Positions 11,852 to 24,262 are shown, counted from the first letter of the stretch. The stretch: DNA of 64,000 nucleotides from Dendrophyllia cribrosa (GCA_024195265.1 JAJLRJ010000002.1:19689104-19753103); one strand, 5' to 3'. Notes: generated from the sequence alone by a model not told the origin. Translations and numbers: made by a program.

Positions 11852-12628
11852 CTAAGGGCCTGGTTTACACATGAGCCGGGATGGCCTGGTTAACCATGCT
11901 GGCCCGGTTTGCCGAGATCGACTTTTAGCCTGAGAAAACAGACGACTTTTCGCGGTGGCGCCACTACGGTTCCCTCCGCGAAAAGACGTAAGAAACTAAC
12001 GCAAAAATACTGTACTGATGACGTAACGCTACCCAGATGAAGGCAGTCCTTCTGATTGGTTCTCTCAACCAACCACCGCAACCGCGAAAAGTCGTCTGTT
12101 TCTCAGGCTAACATGACTTTCAGCCCGGTATTACATGAAGTGGGCTAGCCCGAGCGAGAACTAAATTAAGATCAGAAGTTTTTGGCTGGAAGTTGTTGTT
12201 TTGTAAATGACGGCAAAGGGTAGATTGTTTTAAAAAAGGATTATTCCAGCATTTTGGTTCATTTTCTTTGTGCTTTTTTTATTGTCATATTGCATTACTT
12301 GTTACATGCTATAGCTATTATAAACGCTAATACATTACTTACGATACGCTTACATATCACAATTATAACATAGATACACTTATTAACACTACAGGCTACA
12401 CTTATGAATTGCTAACAATACTTTATAAGTTACATGGTGTGAATGAATAATAGGGAAAGCGTAAAAAAAAAGAGACTGACTACACAGTCTTGTGTACCTC
12501 TTTATGTTATTTAGAAAGAGAAATGACAATTTACAGGCAAGCATGTTTGCTCTGATGCAATTTTTTTTGCTGCCCCGGTTAGCCGAGCTGGCCCATAAAC
12601 GCGATTACATGGAATAATGTCAGCCCGG
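11852..12628. mobile_element. Truncated CTAAGGGCCTG element
   Basis: The left end ctaagggcctggtttacac matches the left end of the complete element at 31501-32215, with the same internal gcccggtt motifs. The right terminus is missing: homology stops at cagcccggttaatg and passes straight into the 3' flank of dehydrogenase copy B. That suggests the junction was formed by the gene duplication. A second MITE is nested at 11925-12111. Confidence 0.6.
11925..12111. mobile_element. Nested MITE ttagcctgagaaaacag...
   Basis: The arms ttagcctgagaaaacagacg and cgtctgtttctcaggctaa are inverted repeats, continuing inward to cttttcgcggt / accgcgaaaag. It is inserted inside the element at 11852-12628; the uninterrupted host sequence can be compared with the copy near 31560-31590. 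gactttt-like flanks on both sides may be a degraded target duplication. Confidence 0.7.
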
Positions 12629-12660
12629 TTAATGTTAGTTAGAGCATGATAATAAGACAT

Positions 12661-15600
12661 TTACATCTGAAAAACCGCTTTAGAAATTTCAGCTCTAGCC
12701 AGAGCATCCAGAGCTGATTGGTAATTGGGCAAATCAAAGACAACAATACCCAACTTATCATAATTTAAATACTTTTCAGCCATATCTTTTACCAATTGAA
12801 TAGTTTTAGGAAAAGAAAAAGGATTAATGAGTGATCCGATGATTTTCAGTTCCTTGAGACAAACTTCATGTGGGTCAATTTTGATTGAGGACTCTTTGGG
12901 ACAGCATCCAAACACGAGCATCTTTCCTCCGAAGCGTAGCCACTTTATTGCTTGTTCAATTGCGGCTGGAGCACCAGTGCAATCAACAACCGCATCAAAA
13001 CCCCAGTTGTCGTCACCAGCGAGTTTTGCTTCTTTTGAGTTGTTCACCAGGACATCGGGATGCACAACTTGGTAGCTGGTGTCTAGCCCACTTGCAAGAT
13101 TTCTCCGACGCTCAGAAACCTCACTGATAGTTACTTTCCTGTAACCATGGAAGTGAAGTAAACAGGCCCATAGAAGCCCAATGATTCCAGAACCACAAAT
13201 AAGAACATTGGATGATGTAGCTAATGGTATTAACAGATCAAACCCATGAGCAATGCATGAATAGGGCTCGCACAGGGCAGCCTGACGCAGTGTTATCTGA
13301 GGTGGAACATGATAGATAGTCTCTGCAGAGACCCGGCAATATTGAGACCATCCCCCATTATGCCAAATGCCAACTGTTGAACGGACGCCGCCAGTTTTAC
13401 AAAAGTGTGGCTGGCCTTCTTGACAAAATGAGCATCTACCACAGTTAGTGTTTGGGTTGATCACCACCCTGAAACAGAGACAACACCAACCATTATCAGA
13501 TATGTGCATGTAATGACTTTGAATTTGTATATAAAAGGTCCAAATGGGTTTTTCAGCTAACATGTAGCTAAGATGTGAAGTTTCGAAAAGTTCCGAAGTA
13601 TTTGTGACCGTGAATGGGGAAACGCTTTACGGTTTAACGGAAATATCCGTTTAGTATCCGTTTAACATCCATTAAACAGATCATAAAAACCATTTAAACG
13701 CTTATTTCTTCCGTTTTCAAAAAGCGAGTCTGGCGTACATACATCCGTTGAACGCTTTCAACAAAACGTTTAAACGGTTAGCTTATCCGTTTAATAAAAG
13801 CGCCCGTTTACTGCTTTAGATGTTTTTAAAACAGGTTGAATCTTATGCGTTCTCAATACGGTGCAAAAGTACTGAGTCAGAGCGAAATTGACGAATTAGG
13901 AAATTGTCAGTCTCGTGAACTTTCCACAAATTGTCTGCGAACTTGTTAATTTTTGGAGAAATAAATAAATAAAACGTTTTGAGCGATATTTTCCGTCCTT
14001 CTGCGCGATATTCGTGAAGCCTTTCGAAATAAAAAAAGAACAGGCTTTCGATTCTTCGCATTTTCAAAGAAATGAACCTGTTTCATCTGTACTATAGGTG
14101 GTCTCGGCCGACACTCGGGCGATAATCGGTCGATATATCGGTCACAGTCGGTCGATAGTTGGCCGATAGTCGGTCGATAGTCGGTCGAGTGTCGGTCGAT
14201 AGTCGGCCGATATATCGTTCGATATGTCTAAGTCGCATCTCGGTCGAGAAGTGTCGGTGGTATACTGATTTAACAAAGATCCAACATAAAGTAGAACAAT
14301 TAGTATATACCCGTGGCACAAGTAAATAGTGCTTGTCGCGCTCTCTGATTGGCTAACTCGGAGGTGAATATCCTCTGCTATTCAACGTGTTACTACTTGC
14401 GCCTACTTGCGTCTCCACGATTTGAGCACTGATAGGACAGTTTACGCGTGCATGGCTGTGCGCTGTAGTAATTTGCAATAAGACATAGAATGGGTTACTT
14501 TTCTTATCGGTCAAAAACAAATTTTTGTTGACCAAAACGTTTAAACGATGGTATTTTTTGCGTCGACGAAGGAGACGCTTCCTAATCTTGTCGGCTAGGC
14601 GGAACAAATCGAGAAAAGTGTCGGTACCAAATCTGCGCCATCTTAAAACATCACAATAGTATCCAGCATGCTTAGCGCGTCGTCTAGGCGGAACGAATCG
14701 AGAAAAGTGTCGGTACCAAATCTGCGCCATCTTGAAACGTCACAATAGTATCCAGCATTCCCAGCACGTGGAAATCAGGCATCATCCTGGGGAGCTGGGG
14801 TTCCGAAATGTCACATGTGAATAACCTATTTGTCTTGATTTAGTCTCGGATATTTTCCCGATTTTGGAATCGTACGGCTCAATATTTCAATGCCTACTAA
14901 AAGTACGCGCAGTGGAGAAATTGGACGAAGGTTCTTCTCCGGACCAAGTAAGTTGTTGGGTCTCTTTGGAATCAAGCAAGAAGTTTCGGATTTTCCTCGC
15001 TACCGTTCTGGTATGTTTTGAATGTTCTATCTTGATTTTGCTGTGGTTCTCTGCCTGATTTGGTAAGCTTTCACCTAAATACCGACGTCGTTCTTCGCGA
15101 TGTTCTAAGGTACGGTGCAATTCGCTGTATGTCTTGTAGCAAAAATTCTCTGTTATTTGTCTCGTCACGCAACGCTCCTCCCCACGTGGCGAAGCAATAA
15201 CGGCTGCGTGGGAGACTAGGTAGGACTTGGACTGATTTTTGTTGTGAATGTTGACTTTTGGCTTTGCAACGATGATTTCAATAAAAAAAAATGGAAGGCA
15301 AAAAAGTGATTTTTGTTGTTTTTCTATGACGTTAAAAACAGTCATTTTTGTTCTTCTCCAAATTCGAACGCTGATATTCTGCGAAAATCGCTGACTTTTT
15401 TGTGTTTATTGGGTGTCTTAATTTGAAGGACTTTCTAGTCAATGCTTACAACTGCAATTGACGCGCGATTGAGAAAGTTGCCATTTTTTAAAGCAGTGGA
15501 GTCTTATTGTTCTTCTAAGACCAATTTTGGCCGGGACTGACTACAATGAGTTAATTAAAGGAAAAGACTTTTCCTCGATATTTCATGCCGACAGAATTCA

Positions 15601-18600
15601 TAAAAATAAATGGGCCAGATTCGCATAACCATAACGAAAGTGTGACCAAAACCGCATTGACTCGGCCGATGAAAAAACACTGCCATGTGTGACCAAAAAT
15701 GGAAAACACAGTCATAGCCAAAAGCACTTATGTCTTTGATTCGTGTAACGAAAGTGTTTTATTTATAAAAAGAATATATTTGCCTACAAAACACGGCCGT
15801 TACCGACAGCGCTTTGACTCGGCGGGACGAAAAGAACATTTGCTATGAATTCACCATCCGTGCCGCATAAAGTTTCTATTAAACTTCGAAAATTTGCAAC
15901 ACTCTCCAAAAATTCGAAAGAGTGCATGCACTCAATTAACGCAGTTTTAGGTTAATCGCTAAAACGTTTTTAAGCTACCCGTTTAATGATTTTGTTTAAC
16001 CGTTTAACGGTTTAAGCTAGCCGTGTAATGATTTTGTTCAACCGTTTAACGGTTTAAGCTATCTCTTAAAGTCATAGAGACCGTTTAAACGGTTGAATTA
16101 GCCGTTTACTATCCGTTTACAATCCGTTTATTTTTTATTTCAATAGCGATATTTCTCGTTACGTCACCTATTGTTATTAATGTGCCACCAGAGAACTATA
16201 CGCTCAGGTAAACGTCCGATGCAAAACCCTTCAAATCGCTTAAATGCGCCGTTTTCAGCAACAAGAACGACAACATACAACATTTCGATTCAGGTAAAAA
16301 TACCTTTATTTTGATCTAATATATGAATATTCATCACAGTATATAAGTGAACCTTTTCGATATTCCCATACATTAAAAAATACGCACGGTCACACAGTTT
16401 GTGTGGGCTTCCTGTGTTTCATTGACCTCAAATGTTATCGTGAACTGACAACGGCTTGAGGGATTTTCTTTTATCATTGAGGTCTATTGAAGAGATATGC
16501 GAGGGAGTAGCTAATGGTCGTGGGTCGTGGCTAAAAAGTCGTGGGTCGTGGGTGTAAGAAAGAAAAAAATATAAGAAAATTAAATGAATGAATGAATAAA
16601 AGCAATTTTAAACATTAAAGCATCTTTTGAGAGACAAACAAAATGTTGTATTCCACGACGAGAGCTGATCCGTATGCCAATAGCGATATTTCTCTGTTTA
16701 CTAACATTGCATCAAATTTGTTTTGTTATTCAAATTTGCCAACTATTAAACAAAAGAACTACTTGTTTCAACAGCCAATAGTATATTATATTATATAGTA
16801 TATTATTGGCTGGTTTCGGCAAAATTGTCTTCTCTTGTATTAAATACGACTATTACAAACTCCACACTACCTGATCACTCAGCAATAATTTTAACACTTA
16901 GATCTAAAGATTATGCCCAAAGAGGTCCTGGGTTCTGGAAAATTAACAATTCGCTTTTAAACGACGATGCTTTCATTGAACAACTAGCGAATAAGATTCC
17001 CGAATATAAAGAAAAATATTACTATCTCGAAGATAAAGGCCTCGCCTGGGACATGATAAAAATGGAAATAAGAGGTTTCTGTGTACAGCATTGCAAGAGG
17101 AAAAACAGAGAACGCAGAGACATTGAAAAAAAACTTTCAGATCAGATTGACTCTTTGATGAAAACACTAGTGACAAATAGATCAAAAGAGAACATCTCCA
17201 AATTATATCGTCTCAGGTCGGAGCTTGATAAGATCGCAGTTTACAGGACTAAAGGAGCTATTATAAGAAGTCGAACACGATGGCACGAACAAGGTGAGAA
17301 AAATACCAAATATTTTTTGAACCTAGAAAAAAGACAAAGCTCAAAGTCATACATATCTCGGCTAAAATTAGACAATGGACAGGAAATCACAAATTCGGAT
17401 GAAATTTTAAAACATCAAAAACTCTTCTATAAAAATCTCTACACAGCGGTGCCTACTAGCGATGTCCATGACAATGTTTTCTTTAACGATCCCAACTTAA
17501 CTAGACTAAATGAAGGAGAGCAAGAAGAACTCGAACTGCCCCTCACTAAAGAAGAATGTTTACAAACTTTAAAGCAGTGTGCAAAAGGCAAATGCCCAGG
17601 TAGCGACGGGCTTTCGGTTGAATTCTATCTGCACTTCTGGCTATTATTAGGCGACGCAATGGTTGAAAGTTTTAACTAAGGTTTTAAGAACGGTCACCTA
17701 AATATTACACAGAAACAAGGAATTCTAAAAGTCGTGCCAAAAAAACGAAAAAACCGTCTTTATCTAGAAAATTGGCGACCAATATCACTTCTTAATATTG
17801 ATTACAAAATTGCAACAAAAACCATAGCTGGTCGGATCTCCAAATTTCTGCCGAAACTCATCAACGAAGATCAAACTGGATACATCAAAGGCCGATACAT
17901 TGGGCAAAACATCAGGCTGATAGTCGATATATTGAAAGTAACTTCGCTAGAAGACATTCCTGGTATAGCAATTTTCATCGATTTCAAAAAAGCTTTCGAT
18001 TCAGTAGATTGGAACTTTATAACTAAAACATTAGAAGCTTTTAACTTTGGCCCACAACTTAAAAGATGGATTACAACCTTTTATAATAAGAGTTCCAGCT
18101 GTGTTATAAATAATGGTCACGCTTCAGAATTTTTCGCCTTACAACGTGGAGTTAGACAAGGCTGTCCGTTATCTGGAATCCTTTTCACTCTTTGTGCTGA
18201 AATTTTAGCAAACGCCATAAGAAATGATAAAAATATTTCGGGTATTAAAATTTACGGCAAAGAATTCAAAATCTCTCAATATGCTGATGATACAACTGCC
18301 TTTGTGACTGACACAGCTTCTGCAGAAAATTTGTTTCAACTTCTTTATGCCTTTCAAGAATGCTCCGGCCTGGAGATCAATACATCTAAGACAGAAGCAA
18401 TGTGGATAGGTGCAAATAAAGGTAACGAGTCAACATCTCTTAATATTACTTGGCCCTCAGGAACAATATATGCACTTGGGATTAATTTCTCGTACAATGA
18501 AAAAGAATCTTATCAAAAGAATTTTGAAGAAAAATTAAAATCTATGAAAAATGTATTAAATTTATGGAAGCCAAGAAACTTGACCTTGTACGGCCGAATA

Positions 18601-21503
18601 ACTATTTTAAAATCCCTCGCTCTATCAAAACTTATATATAACACATCAGTACTTAAATTTCCTGCGATCTTCATAGCCTCGGTGAAACAAGCTATTTGTC
18701 ACTTTGTTTGGAATAACAATCCAAAAATTAAACATAACACGATGATTGGCTCAATATCAAAAGGCGGCCTAAATTTGCCTGACTTTGAAATAATAAATAA
18801 TGCACTTAAAGTAGTCTGGATAAGAAGATTATTTGAAAGCAAAGAAGATGTCAGCTGGAGTCACATTCCTCTAACATTTATACGACACTTAGGAGGCGCG
18901 TTTTTATTTAAATGCAACTACGATTTAAATTATCTCAATGTAAATATCCCAATTGAATTCTATAAAGATATAATTCTAATTTGGCAGACAATGAATCAGC
19001 ACACCCGCAAACCAAAAAGCAAATACTGGAAGAAATCATATGGAATAATAAATATATAAAAATAGAAGGTCTGTCTGTATATTACCAAGAATGGTACAAC
19101 GCCGGAATCATTAAAGTTAAAGACATCTTCGATAAAAACAAATTCCTTACACCTAACGAATTCTGCAATAAGTTTCATTTAAAATCTTCAAACTTTCTTA
19201 AATATCTCGGATTGTGTAACGCCTTCCCCCGCGAGTGGATTCGTACACTAAAACAAACCAACCAAACCCCTACTCCGGCCGTTCCAGAAACTGTCGACAT
19301 AATACCGATAAACAAACTTTCCTGTAAAATAGCGACTGAATTTTTAATCAACAAGAAGTTTCAACCTCCAACTGCAGAAAGAAGAATGATTCAAGCTAAT
19401 TTAGATGACAATGCAATAAAAACTATCTACAAAATCCCTTTTAACGTCACCAAAGATATCAGACTGTCCATATTTCAGTATAAAATTGTACACCATATTT
19501 TGCCAACTAACGCTACTCTATTTAGAGATAAAATTAAAGAACAAGATCAATGCCACCTGTGCGAACAAAAGCAAACATTAAAACATTTATTTGTATCTTG
19601 CTTACATGTCCAAAGCTTCTGGACAAAATTTACACATTGGTGGAATACCAAAAATGATGACTCCATCGAGCTTAATGAAGAAAATATCATCTATGGCTTT
19701 ACAAAAAATTTTGCCCTACAACTTGGTTTGAACCTCTGTTTAATAATAGCGAAACATTACATTTACACCGCTTCGAGAGAGAAAGACCAGTACTTCTTTG
19801 AAACCTTCCTTGCCGTTCTTAAAAGTAAACTCGATATAGAAAAGCACAAATCAAAAACGCAAATAAATCTGTAAAATAGGATAGTCAAAATATCAACTCC
19901 TTTATATGTATATGTGTATATATATTTCCTTTTTCTTGTTGTCACCTTTCTCACCTTTTCTTTTATGTATTTTTACACCATATTTATTTACCTATCATTT
20001 ATGTAATATTAATAACATGTTCAGTATCATTCAATAAAAAAATTAAAAAAAATTAAAAAAATTAGTAGAGAGACAAGGGAGAAAAGCTGGATTTTGGACC
20101 GCTCCGGCGCCGAGACGATTTTCACCAAGAAATTTCCATCGCACAGCTTTCAAACTGCGCACCAGGTAAGCTGAAACCCGCAGGTTTCTTCTCGTGCCAT
20201 TCGTAGAAACCTCTGGGTTTCAGCTTACCTGGTGCGCGGTTTGGAAGCTGTGCAATGGGAATTTCTCGGTGAAAATCGTCAGTCGGCACTGGAGCGGTCC
20301 AAAATCCAGCTTTCCTCCCTTGTCTCTCTACTATACGCTTCACTTAGGTAAACGTCTGAAACGTCCGATGCAAACCCCTCCAATTCAAATCGCTTAAATT
20401 CGCCGTTTTCAGCTACAAAAACGACAACACACAACATTTGGGGCCTGTTTACATGGAGGGAGGGTGACCCGGGTACCAGGGTCACCCTCCAAGCCGGGCT
20501 AACACATAGCCCGCCTTTACATGGGCGGGCTATTAGGGCAGGCTATCATATAGGTGAGCTATCTTTTTTTTGGCGGGCTCTTAAATTGTTTTGGCGGGCT
20601 CATGTTTTGGCGGACTTTTTTTATTGCAACGGCACGCTTTATTAAGCACGACATATTAACAAACATGGCAGCAAGAAGAAAGGCTATAGCGGCGAGTTTG
20701 CTGTTTTTATTGCTTGTTTTCACGGGTAATTTCAAGTCAAAAGAGATAGCCCGTCTAGGAGGGTGACTCTGGGGTGACCATTTACATGCAGAAAAGATAG
20801 CCCGCCTAGGAGGGTTACCCTGGCAAGCAGACAGGGTGACCCGGGTTGGCGGGTGACCCTGTCTATCATGTAAACACTTCAGTGTGCTTTGTAAAGGGTA
20901 AGATTTCCGTATAACCCCATACATTAATTATGTATGTATGTGCTATTGTTTTGCTTTTGGAGTTCTATTGTTTTGGCTTTTGTTTCAGTTTTCAGAACAG
21001 TATGCATAACTAATGTATGGGGTTGTACGGAAATCTTTCCTTGTAAAGAAATGTATGAAAAGTTGGCCCTCCCACCCGGGTCACCCTCCCTCCATGTAAA
21101 TAGGCCCTTAATCACAGTATTTACGATAAGTGAACCTTTTCAACATTTCCCATACATTTCCTGGGCGCCCTATGAATGAAACGAACCTATCGAAACGCGA
21201 ACAAATGTTGAAGAATGATTATTAAAGCAAGTAGTTCTATAATAGAAATTAAAATAATTCTTACCGATCTCCAACAGAAATGCCGTTTACTTGGGATCCA
21301 ACCTCGCTGACAACTCCTGCGAATTCATGTCCCAAGATCACACATTTGGCAGATGGAAACTCGCCCGCAATGATGTGAAGATCTGTTCCACATATTCCAG
21401 AGAAAGCTACTTTGACTAGCACCTCGTTTGACGATGAAACATGAGGGATTGGAGTAGTTATTACAGAAAGTTGACCGTCCCAGAGTTGAACTGCAGTGTT
21501 CAT
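12661..21503 (-). CDS. Zn-dependent polyol/sorbitol dehydrogenase-like, copy B (2 exons)
   Basis: The second intact member of the array. The exons are 21265-21503 and 12661-13468; together they give 348 residues. The intron is 7.8 kb and contains a complete but decayed LINE and several foldback elements. The exon 1 protein is almost identical to copy A and keeps C38, H59 and E60. Exon 2 keeps the four structural cysteines (CGRCSFCQEGQPHFC), GSGIIG and the C-terminal EISKAVFQM. Differences from A cluster late (HEVCLKELKIIGSLINPFSFPKTIQ against HEVYAKELKIIGSHINPFTFPKAVQ), near the substrate-side region, so a changed preference is possible. An in-frame ATG 48 nt upstream (MPSSPAV...) exists, but the start at 21503 is conserved across copies. 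Role as for copy A: NAD-linked polyol oxidation by family inference. Confidence 0.85.
14104..14228. repeat. Short-period CGGTCGATAGT satellite patch
   Basis: About ten imperfect copies of cggtcgata or its variants (cggccgata, cggtcgagt) follow each other with 8-16-bp spacing. Because cggccg and atat are self-complementary, the patch can pair within itself. The ORF on the minus strand through it is an artefact of the repeat. Confidence 0.7.
14554..15150. repeat. Dispersed repeat, copy 1, with two 89-bp tandem units
   Basis: It begins tttttgcgtcgacgaaggag and is highly similar to 22481-23150. It contains two 89-bp tandem units (from 14597 and 14686; motif cgaatcgagaaaagtgtcgg) followed by about 380 bp of unique repeat. 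The second locus has three units. The element type is unknown; the ORFs are present on both strands and not recognisable as proteins. Confidence 0.7.
16773..16812. repeat. AT-rich hairpin agccaata...tattggct
   Basis: cagccaatagtatattat and the following atagtatattattggctg form a near-perfect palindrome immediately before the first recognisable LINE codon. It may be a simple TA-rich hairpin or the remains of an insertion site. Confidence 0.5.
16815..20062 (+). pseudogene. Tx1/L1-like LINE, 5'-truncated and decayed
   Basis: A non-LTR retrotransposon ORF2 remnant that begins in the tail of the endonuclease domain (PDHSAI motif). Reverse transcriptase follows: NWRPISLLNIDYKI, FIDFKKAFDSVDW, GVRQGCPLS and the catalytic YADD in SQYADDTTAF. 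The C-terminal part has a C-x2-C...H-x4-C knuckle (CHLCEQ...HLFVSC). The frame is broken by an in-frame TAA at 17677-17679 and by a frameshift at about 18985-19050, so it cannot be active. It ends in an A-rich tail at about 20030-20062. It sits in plus orientation inside the intron of dehydrogenase copy B. The Tx1/L1 placement comes from the DQTGYIKGRYIGQNIR and WRPISLLN style and is not a tree-based result. Confidence 0.85.
20063..20333. mobile_element. Near-palindromic MITE with TA target
   Basis: gtagagagacaaggga at the left and its complement at the right bound 267 bp (20065-20331) that fold back almost completely; the arms contain gctggattttggaccgctcc and ggagcggtccaaaatccagc. TA flanks both ends. 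It abuts the LINE tail, so one inserted at the other's edge. Confidence 0.75.
20441..21107. mobile_element. Foldback element gggcctgtttacatggaggg...
   Basis: The left arm gggcctgtttacatggaggg and right arm ccctccatgtaaataggccc are inverted repeats, with further gggtgacccggg motifs inside. A second hairpin is nested at about 20893-21045 (catacatta...taatgtatg). It interrupts a block homologous to 16190-16380, which therefore gives the approximate empty site. Confidence 0.65.
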
Positions 21504-21969
21504 GATCACAAACAAAATGCCAGACGCCAAAACCGCTGGAGAGCTGGGCACTAATTTGGTTTGTGAGTTTCGCGTGACCCACGTGTGTCACGCAAACAAG
21601 CTCGAGCGGCCTTTTTGTCCGCGTTGTTCATCGTAATGAAAAGAGAAAAGCGATCGAAAAGGGACAACCTACAAACCAAACTTATAGCTTCCCTGATGGC
21701 TTTATACAATTACAAGATGCTAATAAACCATCTGAAAGCATTGGTGACATTGGTCATACGACACATCTCCACGACCAGTACATAATTTTCAGTATAATTT
21801 TAATTTCCGTTTTATTTGGTACTGCCATTTGTACACGACATTACTTAAAGTGTCAACCTACCATTAAACATATTACTAGATTGCAACAGTATTAAACTGA
21901 ACAACTATTAAACTACGAGAATATCGTAAAGTTCCAAAAACTGCATTTCAAGCACGGAAAACTTTTTTT

Positions 21970-22325
21970 TTTACTTTGTATATTATATACTGGAAAACAT
22001 TTAATGAGATCACATCAAAGAAGTCCAACTCGACTGTTTCGTCAATTGAAGCAGATAGCGTTCATTACACGAAAAGCAGTACTATAGCCCAGGTTCTAAA
22101 TACGCATTTTTCTCTTATTGGATCCAAGCTAGCCGCAAAGATCAAAGAAAAACTCCAATTTAAAGGTACCGATACCAGAAAGTCTTCTCATTGAACTATC
22201 GACCAAGGAAATTCATTTTCCTTTTCTCCCATCACTGAATTCTTTGTTCTCGAGCAATTAAAAACACTGAAAACCAACAAGGCCATAGGATTAAATCGCA
22301 TCAGTGCAAGGTTATTTGAGGTTAT
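21970..22325 (+). pseudogene. Jockey/CR1-like LINE, pre-RT segment (piece 1)
   Basis: The translation carries features of the region just before reverse transcriptase: HFSLIGSKLA, then after a stop LKTLKTNKAIGLNRISARL, the conserved basic-Gly-Ile-Ser-Ala-Arg-Leu motif. The frame then stops abruptly near 22325 and the same element resumes at 24395. There is an internal stop at 22192-22194. This is the left piece of a LINE split by later insertions. Confidence 0.65.
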
Positions 22326-22480
22326 TCCTTTATAGTATTGCATTGCGCATCACGTACTGCGTATAATTTCTTGCGTCATTAGCGCGCGCACAGCGCGCGC
22401 ACAGTCCGAACCAAGAAGGTTTCCTTTGAGGATAAGTTGGCCAAACGAATAAGAGATTGTTTTCCCTATTTTGACCCCTA

Positions 22481-23150
22481 TTTTTGCGTCGACGAAGGAG
22501 ACCTTCCTAATCTTGTCGGCTAGGCGGAACGAATCGAGAAAAGTGTCGGTACCAAATCTGCGCCATCTTGAAACATCACAATAGTATCCAGCATGCTTAG
22601 CGCGTCGTCTAAGCGGAACGAATCGAGAAAAGTGTCGGTACCAAATCTGCGCCATCTTGAAACGTCACAATGGTATCCAACATGCTTAGCGCGTCGTCTA
22701 AGCTGAACGAATCGAGAAAAGTGTCGGTACCAAATCTGCGCCATCTTGAAACGTCACAATAGTATCCAGCATTCCCAGCGCGTGGAAATCAGGCATCATC
22801 CATGATCCTGGGGAGCTGGGGTTCCGAAATGTCACATGTGAAAAATCTATTTGTCTTGATTTAGTTTCGGATATTTTCCCGATTCTGGAATCGTATGGCT
22901 CAAGTACGCAGTGGAAAAATTGGACAAAGGTTCTTCTCCGGACCAAGTAAGTTGTTGGGTCTCTTTGGAATCAAGCAAGAAGTTACAGATTTTCCTCGCT
23001 ATCGTTCTGGTATGTTTTGAATGTTCTATCTTGATTTTGCTGTGGTTCTCTGCCTGATTTGGGAAGCTTTCACCTAAATACCGACGTCGTTCTTCGCGAT
23101 GTTCTACGGTACGGTGCAATTCGCTTAAGTCTTGTAGCAACAATTCACTG
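22481..23150. repeat. Dispersed repeat, copy 2, with three 89-bp tandem units
   Basis: Homologous to 14554-15150, but with three tandem units of exactly 89 bp (from 22522, 22611 and 22700). It sits inside the interrupted LINE. The segment from 22326 to 22480 has a gcgcgcgcacagcgcgcgcac direct repeat and nothing else recognised. Confidence 0.7.
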
Positions 23151-23191
23151 ACCGGTCGCGCCAGGCGAACGCAGATTAACTTTACAGTGCT

Positions 23192-23480
23192 CGAAATTGC
23201 GCCTGTATCGGGCGCATTTGCGACTAAAGATTTCGCAGTTTTGTGACTAAAATTTGTCTAGCTAATAAAGGAATTATATTCAACAGTCTTGTGTCTTACT
23301 TGCAACTGGTAGTTGTAATTTTATCCGAAAAATCCTGCGAAATTCACGTTGAATGTCGCGTGACTTAAACGTCGATTTCATGCTCCATTAACGCGGTGTC
23401 CAAGAACAGGCTTTCACAGAAATTTCTCATTTCCGGTTCCGGTATTAGTACATGTACTGAGGAGTATGATTTCAGAATCG
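23192..23480 (-). mobile_element. Truncated inverse copy of the 7407-7810 element
   Basis: It begins gctcgaaattgcgcctgtat and runs in the opposite sense to 7407-7810 (shared gcgcatttgcgactaaagattt and ttttatccgaaaaatcctgcg). One terminus is missing. From 23481 to 24262 I see no gene; a cacggtgaccct...attgcattttt block near 24118-24150 recurs near 28540-28570. Confidence 0.6.
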
Positions 23481-24262
23481 GAGAAATAACCGAAATGAAA
23501 TCAAGACAAATATACTATTTATATGTCGGAAAAATCTGAGACCTTTCGGAGTACACAGCACGACAGGATTTTGCCCGATTCCACGGCGATAGCATGAATT
23601 TGTTTGATGACGGCCCGACGTTTTTGTCTGCGTGACATATCTCGCGACATAGCCCTTTTAAACAGTTGCTGAATTAATTCATGAAACTGAGGTACTAGGT
23701 CAAGACGAGGTGCCACGGGATAAGGAGACGCACTATAATCTATGATTACTACTAGTTTATTAATGTAATTTACTCGTTATAGGACTATAAAAAACATATT
23801 TTAAGTAGAAAAAAAGTTTAGTGGTAGAACTTGTATTAATTCTGTGTTAATCGCGTGAAACTGTATTTGGAGCCAACGGAGGAGTATGAGGTGATTCCGA
23901 AGCGGTCCGATTTCCTTGCAAAATTTGTTAGACCGGGCAATTCGAAATGACTTCCCTGAAAGAATGTTGTATAATCAAATAAATTAATGTTAAAATTTCA
24001 ATAGTTATGATAGTTTCTGCAGGTAATAACAATCCCTTTCTCGACGTTTGAGTTTCGAACATTCCTCGCGCAATTCTAAAAAGTGGCTATAAATAACGGG
24101 AGTACAGTGTAAAAACAAGCACGGTGACCCTCTCTTTTTATTGCATTTTTTGAATGTTCTAAGCGTGGTTATCAATCGCACCAAGTTTGAAAAAAAGTTC
24201 AGTATAAGATCCTTTTCGAGGGAATTACCTTAAGGATTCTGCACAGTGCATGACGCCTATGC

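Larger units (their letters stand above)
13621..16130. repeat. Two clusters of CCGTTTA / GTTTAAACGG motifs
   Basis: Motif clusters at about 13631-13830 and 15955-16128 carry many copies of ccgttta and the palindrome gtttaaac. Both include a ccgttta(g/c)tatccgttta line in the same orientation, and they bracket about 2.2 kb. They may be the subterminal binding-site regions of one large non-autonomous element. No transposase is seen between them. All of it lies in the intron of dehydrogenase copy B. Confidence 0.5.

Noticed and set aside
14353..14730. Minus-strand ORFs with repeated MAQIWYRHFSRFV (also at 22350-22946)
   Set aside because: They are translations of the 89-bp tandem unit, which is not a multiple of three, so the peptide repeat is fragmentary; no homology seen.
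22381..22402. Direct repeat gcgcgcgcacagcgcgcgcaca as a CRISPR-like repeat
   Set aside because: Only two adjacent copies, no spacers, eukaryotic context.
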